Positions 31,838 to 40,509 of a stretch of 46,291 nt of DNA are shown here, piece by piece (position 1 is the stretch's first letter; each line of letters starts with the position of its first letter). Location: positions 1 through 46,291 of the forward strand of contig JACCET010000015.1 of assembly GCA_013416405.1 (NCBI GenBank), read 5' to 3'. The position numbers were made by a program, and so were the translations under genes. This DNA comes from Alcaligenaceae bacterium. Lineage in GTDB: Bacteria; Pseudomonadota; Gammaproteobacteria; Burkholderiales; Burkholderiaceae_B. The notes under the pieces are model-generated. The model saw only the letters and a list, made by a program, of their open reading frames with translations. It was not told the origin of the DNA and searched no databases.

Positions 31838-32749
31838 ATGTTGCTAAGAGAGATTGAGGTTTTTCGTACGGTCATGACTTCGGGTACGGCAAGCAAGGCG
31901 GCCAAGCTGATGGGCGTGTCGCAGCCTGCAATTAGTCAGGCATTGCGGCGGTTAGAGCAACATGCCGGAATTGTTCTCTTTCTCAGGATGCGGGGCAGGC
32001 TACAGCCCACGCCGGCGGCTCAGGCCTTGTTAATTGAGGTGGATCGATGCTTTGTTGGATTAGATGTGATTGAGCACCGTTTACGTAGCTTGCGTCAGTT
32101 CACTGGAGGCCGCCTAAATGTCGCCAGCTTGCCTGCTTTGGGCGTAGGTTTTCTACCGCGCGTCTTGCGTAATATGAAATTGCTGGCGGAGCAGCGTACG
32201 GTGTCCTTGCAAATCATGAGCTCCCGCGAGGTCCGCGAGCGACTCTTGTCGGGGCAGTGTGATCTAGGGCTTATGGCGGACGAAGTGTCGACCATTGGTT
32301 TGGAACACTCGATTTTCAGTCGCTTGGATGGGGTTATCGCCATACCCGCTTCTCATTCGCTGTCATGCAAACCGGTGATCAAGCCCCAGGATCTGAACGG
32401 CCAAGCCTTTATTGCACTCAATCCCGAGGACACTTCGCGTCGTCAGCTGCAGAGTGTGCTGGATAAACACTCTGTCGTGCCGTCCGTAGTGGTCGAAACT
32501 CCTTACTCGGTCAGCGTATGCGAACTTGTGCAGCAGGGCGTGGGCCTTGGCTTGGTAAGTCCGGTGACGGCTTTGGATTACGCTCAGCGTGGCATTGTGC
32601 TCCGCCCCTTTTCCGAACAGGTGGTATTCACCGGCATTCTAGCCTTTCCAGCGGGAACGCAACTCACAGCGTTCATGCAGACGTTCATCTCTGCAATGCG
32701 TACGCAGCTTGCAACGGATATGAGCCAACTGACTGCACTGATGTCTTGA
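31838..32749 (+). CDS. LysR-family transcriptional regulator
   Basis: A 303-aa regulator with the N-terminal HTH (LREIEVFRTVMTSGTASKAA, then SQPAISQALRRLEQ) and a LysR substrate-binding domain (about 90-295). It is divergent from the lyase-transporter operon and probably senses its substrate or product. A polar effector is likely; nothing in the sequence identifies it. AGAGG precedes the ATG. Confidence 0.9.
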   Translation: MLLREIEVFRTVMTSGTASKAAKLMGVSQPAISQALRRLEQHAGIVLFLRMRGRLQPTPAAQALLIEVDRCFVGLDVIEHRLRSLRQFTGGRLNVASLPALGVGFLPRVLRNMKLLAEQRTVSLQIMSSREVRERLLSGQCDLGLMADEVSTIGLEHSIFSRLDGVIAIPASHSLSCKPVIKPQDLNGQAFIALNPEDTSRRQLQSVLDKHSVVPSVVVETPYSVSVCELVQQGVGLGLVSPVTALDYAQRGIVLRPFSEQVVFTGILAFPAGTQLTAFMQTFISAMRTQLATDMSQLTALMS

Positions 32750-32805
32750 CCGAGCGAATAGCTCAATTGGTGCTTCGCTGACCGGCGGCACGTTACCCTC
32801 CCTAG

Positions 32806-35139
32806 TCATACCGACTTGCGCAGTCTAAGGGCATTGAACACGACCGATGCTGAACTCAGGCTCATCGCCAGTGCAGCGAACATGGGTGAAAGCAGCAGGC
32901 CCACAAATGGGTACAAGACCCCGGCAGCCAGTGGTACGCCAAGCGCGTTATAAACGAATGCGAAGCCCAGGTTCTGCTTCATATTGGTGATTGTTGCGTC
33001 CGACAGGTGGCGTGCAATCGAGATCCCGCGCAAGTCCCCTTTGACCAGGGTGACCTGTGCGCTGTTCATCGCCACGTCGGTTCCGGTGCCCATCGCAATG
33101 CCCACATTCGCCTTGGCCAGGGCAGGGGCGTCATTAATGCCGTCGCCGGCCATCGCGACAATTCGGCCTTCGGCTTGAAGTTTGCTGACCAAATCCAGCT
33201 TGTCGGCCGGCTTCACTTCACCGTGAACCTCGTCAATGCCTAGTTGTTCCGCCACGGCTTTAGCCGTTGAAACGCCGTCGCCCGTTGCCATGATGACGCG
33301 GATGCCAGCCGCCTTGAGATCCTTTACGGCTTCCGGTGTGCTTTTCTTGATTGGATCAGAGACAGCCAGCAAGCCCATTAATTGACCGTCTGTTGCTAGG
33401 TACATGACACTCGCACCCTTGGCGCGCAACGATTCAGCGCTACTGGTCATGATCGAGACATCAACGTTTTCTTGATCCATCAAGGCAGTATTGCCCAAAG
33501 CAAGGCGTTTGCCCTCGACCTGGCCACGTACCCCGATACCGCTACCTGATTCGAAGTCGTTTACAGCGCTTAGGTTTAAACCGCGCTCCCGCGCTGCTTT
33601 GACAATAGCATCGGCCAAGGGGTGTTCGCTGCCCTGATCAAGGCTTGCCGCCAAACGAAGCACCTCGTCGGCCTCCGTGTCACCTGCGGGAATGGCCTGC
33701 TCGAACGCGGGCCGGCCTTCGGTTAATGTGCCGGTCTTATCAACAATGAGGGTATCGACCTTGCGAAAGTTTTCGATGGCTGCTGCATCGCGAAAAAGCA
33801 CCCCCTGGGTGGCGCCACGACCGGTGGCCACCATGATGGACATGGGCGTGGCCAAGCCCAGGGCACATGGGCAGGCTATGATCAGCACGGCCACAGCGTT
33901 GATCAAGCCGTACACCCAGCTCGGTTGAGGGCCAAAGATGCCCCAAACGAATAAGGTGACGATAGCAATGACCACGACCGACATCACAAAATAACCCGCG
34001 ACCTGATCCGCCATGCGTTGCATGGGTGCGCGAGAACGCTGCGCTTGGGCGACGAGTTGGACGATCTGCGAGAGTACCGTGGCCGAGCCGACCTTTTCAG
34101 CTCTAATTACTAGCGAGCCGGACGTGTTCATCGTCGCGCCGATCACTTTGTCGCCAGGGCGCTTGCTTACTGGCAGTGGTTCGCCCGTGAGCATGGATTC
34201 GTCCAGAGAACTGGCACCGTCTTCCACCAGACCATCTACGGGAACTTTCTCCCCAGGGCGTACACGCAAGCGATCGCCTTCATGGACATGCGTCAGCGGC
34301 ACATCTTCTTCTGATCCATCCGTGTTGATACGGCGGGCTGTTTTAGGTGCGAGCCCCAACAGTGATTTGATGGCAGCTGACGTCTGCGAACGTGCTCGAA
34401 GCTCGAGCATCTGGCCAAACAGCGTCAACGAGATAATAACCACCGCCGCTTCAAAGTAAACGGCGATACGGCCCATGGACATGAACGTTTCGGGAAAAAC
34501 TCCTGGGGTGACTGTCGCGACAACGCTATAGATGAATGCAGCCGCTGTACCCAGACCAATAAGTGTCCACATATTGGGGCTGCGATTGATCACCGACTGC
34601 CACCCGCGCACGAAGAACGGCTGCCCCGCCCACAGCACCACTGGTATCGATAGCACCAGTTCAATCCAGGTTTGGGCGGTCATGCTGAACCAGCCCAATT
34701 GGTGGCCGAACATGGCCAACACGGTGACAATAATGGTGAATGGCAAGGTCCACCAGAATCGGCGCGTGAAATCCTTCAATTCTGGATTGTCATCGTCGAG
34801 ACTGGGCATCAGCGGCTCAAGCGCCATGCCGCACTTCGGGCAGCTTCCTGGATGATCCTGTCGAATCTCAGGGTGCATTGGACAGGTATAGATGGTGCCT
34901 GCAGCTGCTTGATCGAAAGCTGGTTCGTTTACATTCTTTGGCGCAAGGAACTTCTCAGGATCGCGTTTGAACGTTTCCAAGCACTTTGCGCTGCAAAAAA
35001 AGAATGACTTCCCTTGACGCTCAACGTGATGTGGTGAGTCTTTTGTTACCTGCATACCGCACACGGGATCGGTGAGTTGGAAGCTTGAGGGCTGCTTCAT
35101 GTTGCGATCATGAGTGTGTCTAGAACTGTTCTGCGCCAT
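32806..35139 (-). CDS. Copper-exporting P1B-type ATPase with YHS and HMBD domains
   Basis: A 777-aa inner-membrane pump. Domains in order: YHS (about 22-65, DPVCGM then C49/C53), a heavy-metal-binding domain [20 protein letters not shown] (84-103), eight helices, TGE at 318-320, CPC at 423-425 and DKTGT with D467 as the phosphorylated Asp. The CPC motif is that of Cu(I)/Ag(I) exporters. There is no N-terminal CxxC HMA domain; copper may arrive from the CopZ-like protein. CopR box 4 lies 150 bp upstream. A downstream ATG (35100) is possible but has no ribosome binding site. Confidence 0.93.
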   Translation of the reverse strand: MAQNSSRHTHDRNMKQPSSFQLTDPVCGMQVTKDSPHHVERQGKSFFFCSAKCLETFKRDPEKFLAPKNVNEPAFDQAAAGTIYTCPMHPEIRQDHPGSCPKCGMALEPLMPSLDDDNPELKDFTRRFWWTLPFTIIVTVLAMFGHQLGWFSMTAQTWIELVLSIPVVLWAGQPFFVRGWQSVINRSPNMWTLIGLGTAAAFIYSVVATVTPGVFPETFMSMGRIAVYFEAAVVIISLTLFGQMLELRARSQTSAAIKSLLGLAPKTARRINTDGSEEDVPLTHVHEGDRLRVRPGEKVPVDGLVEDGASSLDESMLTGEPLPVSKRPGDKVIGATMNTSGSLVIRAEKVGSATVLSQIVQLVAQAQRSRAPMQRMADQVAGYFVMSVVVIAIVTLFVWGIFGPQPSWVYGLINAVAVLIIACPCALGLATPMSIMVATGRGATQGVLFRDAAAIENFRKVDTLIVDKTGTLTEGRPAFEQAIPAGDTEADEVLRLAASLDQGSEHPLADAIVKAARERGLNLSAVNDFESGSGIGVRGQVEGKRLALGNTALMDQENVDVSIMTSSAESLRAKGASVMYLATDGQLMGLLAVSDPIKKSTPEAVKDLKAAGIRVIMATGDGVSTAKAVAEQLGIDEVHGEVKPADKLDLVSKLQAEGRIVAMAGDGINDAPALAKANVGIAMGTGTDVAMNSAQVTLVKGDLRGISIARHLSDATITNMKQNLGFAFVYNALGVPLAAGVLYPFVGLLLSPMFAALAMSLSSASVVFNALRLRKSV

Positions 35140-35288
35140 GGCGATAAAAACCTTTTAAGGGTCTGGGCACAAGGTCATTGCACACGGCATGCACGGCTAA
35201 ATGCTCTTAGCGTCCCAGGGACATTTGGGCCAAATCCCATCATGCCACATATGCACACGTTTCAAGTCGTTAATTCAGTGCCTGCCAC

Positions 35289-35304
35289 ATTACATTTTTG
35301 TCAT
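35289..35304. promoter_or_regulatory. CopR box 4 (upstream of the copper ATPase)
   Basis: ATTAC-ATTTTT-GTCAT, one base off the consensus, 150 bp upstream of the ATPase start on the minus strand. Same spacing as the other three boxes. Confidence 0.55.
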
Positions 35305-35403
35305 GTATCCGGACCCGTAATGTTTATGCACTGGAGTGGAGGTTTGTGTTCGTGCTAGCGGACCTAGCCAAAAGCACGTCAAATTAGATCGACCATGGGC
35401 CGA

Positions 35404-35757
35404 TGATGGCGCTCGCCGCGCGGGCCAGCATTCGCAATCAGTGCATAGTGGGCCGTCTGTTCCTGTTGCCCTGAGTGCGCCGCCCAAAACGCCGACTGTA
35501 CCGCCATCCGTGTCCGCTGCCCTGGCTTTCGCGGCATAAACGGCGTCCTCCCCGCCAGGCGGGTCCCCTCCATATATTCCACGGTCCTGTTCATCAGCCC
35601 CGGCCAGCGGTTCAGCACGGCAAGGCGACGAACTCACGGCAACGGCGGCAACCCCGCAGGAACCGTATTACTGCGAACGCCGAAAACCTACGACCAGGCT
35701 CGGAATCTTCGACTCCGGTCAGCAGGAAAACCAACCGGCTTTTGAAGGAACAGGAAA
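35404..35757 (+). repeat. Leader copy 1 (before the RadC-like gene)
   Basis: A ~355-bp non-coding leader sharing several blocks, in the same order, with 36505-36856. Blocks are GGCGCTCGCCGCGCGGGC at the left end, AAAACGCCGACTGTA, TTCAGCACGGCAAGG, AACTCAC-GGCGGCAA, AAAACCTAC, GAATCTTC, CCGGTCAGCA and TTTGAAGGAA with the ribosome binding site. Distance from the first block to the ATG is 354 versus 352 bp in the two copies. No ORF is conserved. Confidence 0.8.
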
Positions 35758-36291
35758 ATGGAACACGTTAACCACAATGCAGCTTTGGGCTATGACAACA
35801 TGAACGCAGGGCAGACGTTGTACGTGCGTAGCCCGTCAGGCCGATATCATGCGGCGACCGATTCGCACGTACTGGCCGCCGCGCGGATCGCAGCCGAAAG
35901 CCTGATCGGTGATCGGGCTGACATGGGGAACCCGAACGCCGTCAAACGGTATTTTCAAGCCAAACTGTCGGGTATGGGGCACGAGGTCGCCGCCGTGCTG
36001 TATTTGAACAGTCAGTTTAAGGTGATCCGTTACATGGAAATGAGCCATGGAACGCTGACGCAGGCAAGCGTATACCCGCGCGAAATCGTTAAAACTGCGC
36101 TACGCCTGGATGCGGCGGCAATCATCATGTCGCATAACCACCCTAGCGGTATACCTGAACCCAGCGAAGCCGATCTGGCGCTGACTCGGCATTTAAAACA
36201 TGCCTTGGCGTTGGTTGATGTTCGTTTGCTGGATCACATCATCGTGACAGGGCAGAACACGACTTCGTTAGCGGAACGAGGTCAGGTGTAG
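35758..36291 (+). CDS. RadC-family JAB/MPN-domain protein
   Basis: A 177-aa protein with the JAMM metal site: E at the domain start (VAAVLYLNSQFKVIRYME region), then SHNHPSGIPEPSEAD (H-x-H...D). RadC-like proteins of this size are common on plasmids and ICEs, often in the region that enters first during conjugation; the reaction is unknown, and radC was wrongly linked to DNA repair in the past. GAAGGAACAGGAAA precedes the ATG. It is preceded by leader copy 1 and followed by a cluster of hairpins. Confidence 0.88.
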   Translation: MEHVNHNAALGYDNMNAGQTLYVRSPSGRYHAATDSHVLAAARIAAESLIGDRADMGNPNAVKRYFQAKLSGMGHEVAAVLYLNSQFKVIRYMEMSHGTLTQASVYPREIVKTALRLDAAAIIMSHNHPSGIPEPSEADLALTRHLKHALALVDVRLLDHIIVTGQNTTSLAERGQV

Positions 36292-36301
36292 ACCTGGAGC
36301 A

Positions 36302-36458
36302 GGGCGGGTGAGAGCCCGCCTGCACAGGTAGATGCCGCGCACTGCGGCGCAGGTTGGACTTGTGCTGTCGCACAAGTAGTTATCCGCTTTCTTCGTTCTC
36401 AACAAAAGCAGCCCGTCCCGGTGTGCCGGGACGGGCATAGCGGCTTGCTGGCGCAAGC
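36302..36458. other. Hairpin cluster downstream of the RadC-like gene
   Basis: Four stem-loops in 157 bp: GGCGGG/CCCGCC (36303-36320), ACTTGTGC/GCACAAGT with loop TGTC (36358-36377), an 11-bp stem GCCCGTCCCGG/CCGGGACGGGC with loop TGTG (36411-36436) and GCTTGC/GCAAGC with loop TGGC (36443-36458). None is followed by a T run, so simple termination does not explain them all. Confidence 0.65.
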
Positions 36459-36504
36459 TGGATACAGCTGCGTAACTGTCTTCAATTTAGATCACCGCCT
36501 CGGT

Positions 36505-36856
36505 GATGGTGGCGCTCGCCGCGCGGGCTGCTGCCGGATTGTGTGTGGTGACATCGCCAGCCTGGTCCTGAGGGTTCCATCGCCCTAAAACGCCGACTGT
36601 ATCACTACGTTCCGGCGCTTCAAGGGGGTGTTCATAAAACCCGCTACGCAACTTTTACAAATCTTCCCCCTTTCCACTAGTCATTGCGTGATTCAGCACG
36701 GCAAGGGCGATGGAACTCACAGGACTGGCGGCAAAACGCGATGGGGCCAGCACACGACCCGGCAGCAAAAACCTACAAACGGGCTCAAGAATCTTCAGGC
36801 CCGGTCAGCAATGAAATCACTACCGCGCCACCGCGCATTTTTTGAAGGAAAGCGAC
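36505..36856 (+). repeat. Leader copy 2 (before the DUF3560 gene)
   Basis: Homologous to 35404-35757 in the same block order and at nearly the same distance from the following start codon. The blocks are separated by diverged sequence, so the duplication is old but the spacing has been kept. Confidence 0.8.
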
Positions 36857-37657
36857 ATGAACCACTACGAAGCAAAGCAGGCAGATCGTAAAGCCAGACT
36901 GCAAGCCCAGGCGATGCAGGCCAAGGCGCAGGCCAAAACAACATACGACAGGGCGCGACAGATGGGTGAAGCGATTCCGTTCGGTCAGCCGATTCTGGTT
37001 GGTCACTACAGCGAAGGGCGAGATCGTAACTACAGGCAGCGGATTCATAACACATATGGCAAAGCCTTTGATTTGGAAAAAAGGGCTGACCACTATGCAC
37101 AGGAGGCAGCAGCCGTAGGCTATGGCGGCATATCGAGCGATGACCCGGACGCCATAAAGAAGCTCATGCACCAAGTGGAACAACTGACAGCGAACCAGGA
37201 GCGGATGAAGAAAAGTAATCAGGTGATCCGTAAATACAAGGACAACCCAGAGGGCCAGCATAACGCTTTGCTTGTGCTTGGATATTCGAAAGATAGCGCC
37301 CAGAAACTGCTTACGCCGGACTTTGCCGGGCGTGTCGGCTTCCCGTCTTATGCCTTGACTAACAACAACGCGAACATTCGCCGTATCCAGCAGCGGATCA
37401 AACAACTACAAGCCAATCAGGAACGCGAGACGGTTAGCGTGCTAGGTGCGGGGTATGAGTATGCCGAAGACGTAGAAGAAAACCGCGCCATGTTCATTTT
37501 CGAGGTGAAACCCGCGAAAGCCACTCGCGACATGCTTAAGCGCCATGGATTCCGATGGAGTCCGACCCGTGGCGCTTGGGTTCGCCAATTGAATAACGCC
37601 GCCGTTTGGCAGGCTAAAGCGGCCATGCGGATTCTGGACGAGCAGGCCGACCAATAA
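36857..37657 (+). CDS. DUF3560 domain protein
   Basis: A 266-aa protein starting MNHYEAKQADRKARLQAQAM; GAAGGAA lies 7-13 bases before the ATG. The DUF3560 core has PFGQPILVGHYSEGRDRNYR and RIHNTYGKAFDLEKRADHYA, followed by two coiled-coil segments. The last ~60 residues (FEVKPAKATRDMLKRHGFRW, SPTRGAWVRQLN) form a separate small domain seen in plasmid proteins. Function is unknown; such genes occur in plasmid leading regions. It is preceded by leader copy 2. Confidence 0.85.
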   Translation: MNHYEAKQADRKARLQAQAMQAKAQAKTTYDRARQMGEAIPFGQPILVGHYSEGRDRNYRQRIHNTYGKAFDLEKRADHYAQEAAAVGYGGISSDDPDAIKKLMHQVEQLTANQERMKKSNQVIRKYKDNPEGQHNALLVLGYSKDSAQKLLTPDFAGRVGFPSYALTNNNANIRRIQQRIKQLQANQERETVSVLGAGYEYAEDVEENRAMFIFEVKPAKATRDMLKRHGFRWSPTRGAWVRQLNNAAVWQAKAAMRILDEQADQ

Positions 37658-37663
37658 ATAAAT

Positions 37664-37693
37664 GCCCCAAAACGGCTGCAACCGCTTTGGGGC
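37664..37693 (+). terminator. Hairpin after the DUF3560 gene
   Basis: GCCCCAAAACGG and CCGCTTTGGGGC pair over 12 positions with one mismatch and a 6-nt loop, 6 bp after the stop. There is no T run, so it could also be an RNA-processing or attenuation site before the small ORF. Confidence 0.5.
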
Positions 37694-37731
37694 TAACACC
37701 ACTACTGACCACATGAAAAGGAGCGATAGCG

Positions 37732-37893
37732 ATGAATCTTGATCTTACCAAACTTGCCCACGAGGTGTGCCGATGCCACGAACAGGGTAAGTCCTGGCGC
37801 TTGCCCCCAATGACGGTGCGCGAACTGGGCATTCTCGCCCACTTACTGGATGGGGCTTTCATCCAAGCGTCCGCCTCGACACTGCTGCATTAA
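37732..37893 (+). CDS. 53-residue plasmid protein
   Basis: A short frame, MNLDLTKLAHEVCRCHEQGK to ASASTLLH, with a good AAAGGAG ribosome binding site 10-16 bases upstream. It lies between the DUF3560 and ParB genes with short gaps, as in an operon. No signal peptide or family is recognised. Confidence 0.6.
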   Translation: MNLDLTKLAHEVCRCHEQGKSWRLPPMTVRELGILAHLLDGAFIQASASTLLH

Positions 37894-37924
37894 TCCCATT
37901 ATCCGATAGAAAGGAGCAATTATC

Positions 37925-39820
37925 ATGACGAATACCATAATCGATTTGAACCCAACCAAGCTCACCGTTTCCTTACGCTATCAGGCGCGCAAAACACCCG
38001 GGCAGAAACCATTGCCAGAGTTGGCCGATTCCATTGCCGCGCAGGGGCTATTGCAAAACATTGTCGTCGCCAAGGCCAAGAAGCGCGGGGCGTATGAAGT
38101 CGTCGCCGGAGGCCGCCGCCTGCAAGCCATTCAACTACTGATCGCTGATGGCCGATGGCCCGAAGATCAACAGGTTCCCGCCCTGTTAGTCGCGGGCGAT
38201 AGCGCTTTAGAGGCATCCATTACTGAAAACGTCCAGCGTGAAGCGATGCACCCGGCCGATGAGTTCGAGGCGTTCGCCGCGTTGATCGAACAGGGTAAGA
38301 CTATCGAAGACGTGGCCGCACGATTCGGCGTCAGCCCGCATGTTGTCAAGCGCTGGATGCGACTGGCCAGCGTTGCCCCGGAGCTTATCGCTGCATATCG
38401 CGCTGGAGAAATGGCGCTGGATGCGCTGATGGCCTTCTCGGTGTCGGAAGACAGGGAGCGCCAGAGCGACGTATGGGCGGGGCTGTCAGAGTGGGAGCGC
38501 GCCCATCCACACGTTATCCGCAATCGTTTGACCGAAGATGAGTTGACCGCCAATAGTGGTATTACTCGTTACATTGGGCTGGATGCCTACCATGCCGCCG
38601 GTGGCCGCAGCTTCCGGGACCTTTTTGCAGACGAAGAGGATGGTCGCAGTATCTACATCCAGGATCGGACACTAATCGAACAGTTAGCGCTAGCCAAGCT
38701 GGACACCGAGGTCGAAGCAATCCGGGCCGAAGGCTGGGGTTGGGTCTCGGTTGCACTTGATACTGACAATGAGCAGCTGCGCAACTATGGTCGCACGTAC
38801 CCCGAGAGCCGGCCATTAACCAAGGCGGAGAAAAAAAGTATCAGCGAGCTGGGTGCGCAGCGCGACGCTATCGAGGAAAAGATGGATGCCGTGGTGGATG
38901 ACGACGGCACACGATGGTTAGAGCTGGAACAGGCGTTCGATGATCTTGAGGCGCAGATTGAGAATATTCAGGATGCGGCGCAGCAGTGGCCCACGAGCAT
39001 ACTGGCGGTTGCTGGGGCACTTGTAACTATAGGATCGGAAGGGCGCATGAAAGTCTGGCGTGGTTTGATTCGGCCAGAAGATCGCCAGGACGCCGCCCAC
39101 GCGGCGAAGGGTGAGGACGGCGAAGCGGGCGCACGCGTATCGCTACCGACAGCTAAAACCCGGCCAGTACATTCAGAACGTCTAATGCGCCAGTTGACAG
39201 CAAACAAAGTTGGTATCGTCGCGGCTGAACTGGCCACAAAGCCAGCTACTGCGCTGGCCGTGCTGGTGGCGCAGCTTGCCCGCAAAACGCTGATCAGCGG
39301 TTATTACGGATGCGGGAGTTTCGGCATAGGAGTTTCAACCCAGCAAGAAGCCCTTGAGCAATATGCACCAGATTTTGCCGAAAGCAAGGCGGGCCAGGAG
39401 CTGGCCCGGGTGCGACAGCACTGGCTCGATCTGATGCCCACAGACGAGAGCGGCGAGACGGGTAACCTACTGCAATGGGCGCTTGGTCAGGACACCGCTA
39501 CATTGCTCGATTTTCTGGCCTATCTAGTCGCTGTGAGTGTCCAAGGCGTGCAGCATCAGGAGAGCACGTCAGCAACACCACTCGATGCGCTTGCGGCCAT
39601 CGACGGGGTTGACCCGGCCCGCTGGTGGGAACCGAGCGCCGAGAGTTACCTAGCGCACGTATCGAAGGATCGCATCATTGAGGTGGTGACCGAGGGTGCG
39701 GACGAAGCCGCCGCCGCACCGCTCGCCAAGATGAAGAAGGGTGAGGCCGTGCAGGCGGCGCAGCAGGCATTGGCTGGTCGCGGATGGTTGCCCGACATAC
39801 TGCGGATTCGGGTCGAATAA
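37925..39820 (+). CDS. Large ParB/RepB/Spo0J-family protein
   Basis: A 631-aa protein with an N-terminal ParB nuclease-type domain (about 8-105: ELADSIAAQGLLQNIVVAKA, VVAGGRRLQAIQLL, ENVQREAMHPADEFEAFAAL) and an HTH (TIEDVAARFGVSPHVVKRWM). The remaining 450 residues form a long coil and an unassigned region. ParB proteins for partitioning are usually about 300 aa and paired with ParA; here no ParA lies beside it, so this is likely the long ParB-like type of plasmid leading regions. A GGAG ribosome binding site precedes it. Confidence 0.85.
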   Translation: MTNTIIDLNPTKLTVSLRYQARKTPGQKPLPELADSIAAQGLLQNIVVAKAKKRGAYEVVAGGRRLQAIQLLIADGRWPEDQQVPALLVAGDSALEASITENVQREAMHPADEFEAFAALIEQGKTIEDVAARFGVSPHVVKRWMRLASVAPELIAAYRAGEMALDALMAFSVSEDRERQSDVWAGLSEWERAHPHVIRNRLTEDELTANSGITRYIGLDAYHAAGGRSFRDLFADEEDGRSIYIQDRTLIEQLALAKLDTEVEAIRAEGWGWVSVALDTDNEQLRNYGRTYPESRPLTKAEKKSISELGAQRDAIEEKMDAVVDDDGTRWLELEQAFDDLEAQIENIQDAAQQWPTSILAVAGALVTIGSEGRMKVWRGLIRPEDRQDAAHAAKGEDGEAGARVSLPTAKTRPVHSERLMRQLTANKVGIVAAELATKPATALAVLVAQLARKTLISGYYGCGSFGIGVSTQQEALEQYAPDFAESKAGQELARVRQHWLDLMPTDESGETGNLLQWALGQDTATLLDFLAYLVAVSVQGVQHQESTSATPLDALAAIDGVDPARWWEPSAESYLAHVSKDRIIEVVTEGADEAAAAPLAKMKKGEAVQAAQQALAGRGWLPDILRIRVE

Positions 39821-39937
39821 ATCCTTACCGCGCTGGCCGGGGTATTTCCGGCCAGTCGGGACTGCGCAAGCAAGAAGCGCGTCTTGCCGGCGCGTGGGGC
39901 TCCGAGGTTCTTTCCTCGCTGTAGCCCAGCCCTCGGA

Positions 39938-39973
39938 GGGGTAAATCAGGACGGTGCCGCTCTGATTTACCCC
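39938..39973. repeat. 12-bp inverted repeat after the ParB-like gene
   Basis: GGGGTAAATCAG (39938-39949) and CTGATTTACCCC (39962-39973) are perfect, with a 12-nt loop. It could be a terminator for the ParB-like gene (no T run) or part of an origin. Confidence 0.7.
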
Positions 39974-40410
39974 TGCATGTCGTTGAAAAGTCGATAGCTT
40001 CGGCCTATGTAATGGCTGCATAGGTTGTTCTGCTTTTCGAATGTGTATTTCGTGCAACGCGTATCGTGGAGTATCAGGCTCATAGCACTACTGCAGCCTG
40101 GCTGCTATCCCATCTTCGATGGGTCCCAGGTGCGTGACGTTGCCAGCTCTTCGACCTGGCTAGCACTTTCAAAACCCCAAATTCGCTTCCGCTCATTTGT
40201 GGCCTTAAAAGTGCCACACAAGACGCACCCCTGGCGGGGTAAGGAAAACGCTTGTATCTCAATCGCTTGCGAGCAAATGACCGAATTCCTTGTTGTAGGA
40301 CAGACAGGTCGACAAAGTGACGTAAAGCATTGATGTCTTGGGCAGAAATTGGGCCACAACTGTGGCACTTTTGCATGTAGACGGGGCGGCCGGCCCATAC
40401 CCTCAACATA

Positions 40411-40509
40411 ATGACTGCATACCGACGGCTTTCCATCTGCACTATGACTGCATGAAGACAGCATGGGAGCTGCGCGATGACAGCATACGGGCTGCAATGG
40501 AGTGACGGG
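40411..40509 (+). repeat. Three 33-bp spaced direct repeats
   Basis: ATGACTGCAT, ATGACTGCAT and ATGACAGCAT begin at 40411, 40444 and 40477, exactly 33 bp apart. The inner parts of the units are only loosely alike (GAC-GC at unit position 14-19). The periodicity of three helical turns suggests iteron-like protein-binding sites near the relaxase 3' end. Confidence 0.55.

Noticed and set aside
39990-40123. R388-like nic site
   Set aside because: GTCGATAGC and a hairpin followed by ATAGC are present, but neither has the spacing or flanking sequence of the TrwC nic region.
40080-40442. 120-codon minus-strand frame with a CHSC motif
   Set aside because: No recognised family, no clear ribosome binding site, and it covers an area with several inverted repeats. 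Left as possible relic, not called.
40411-40509. CRISPR-like regular repeats
   Set aside because: Only three units, repeats of 10 bp well conserved and the rest degenerate, no unique spacers and no cas genes.
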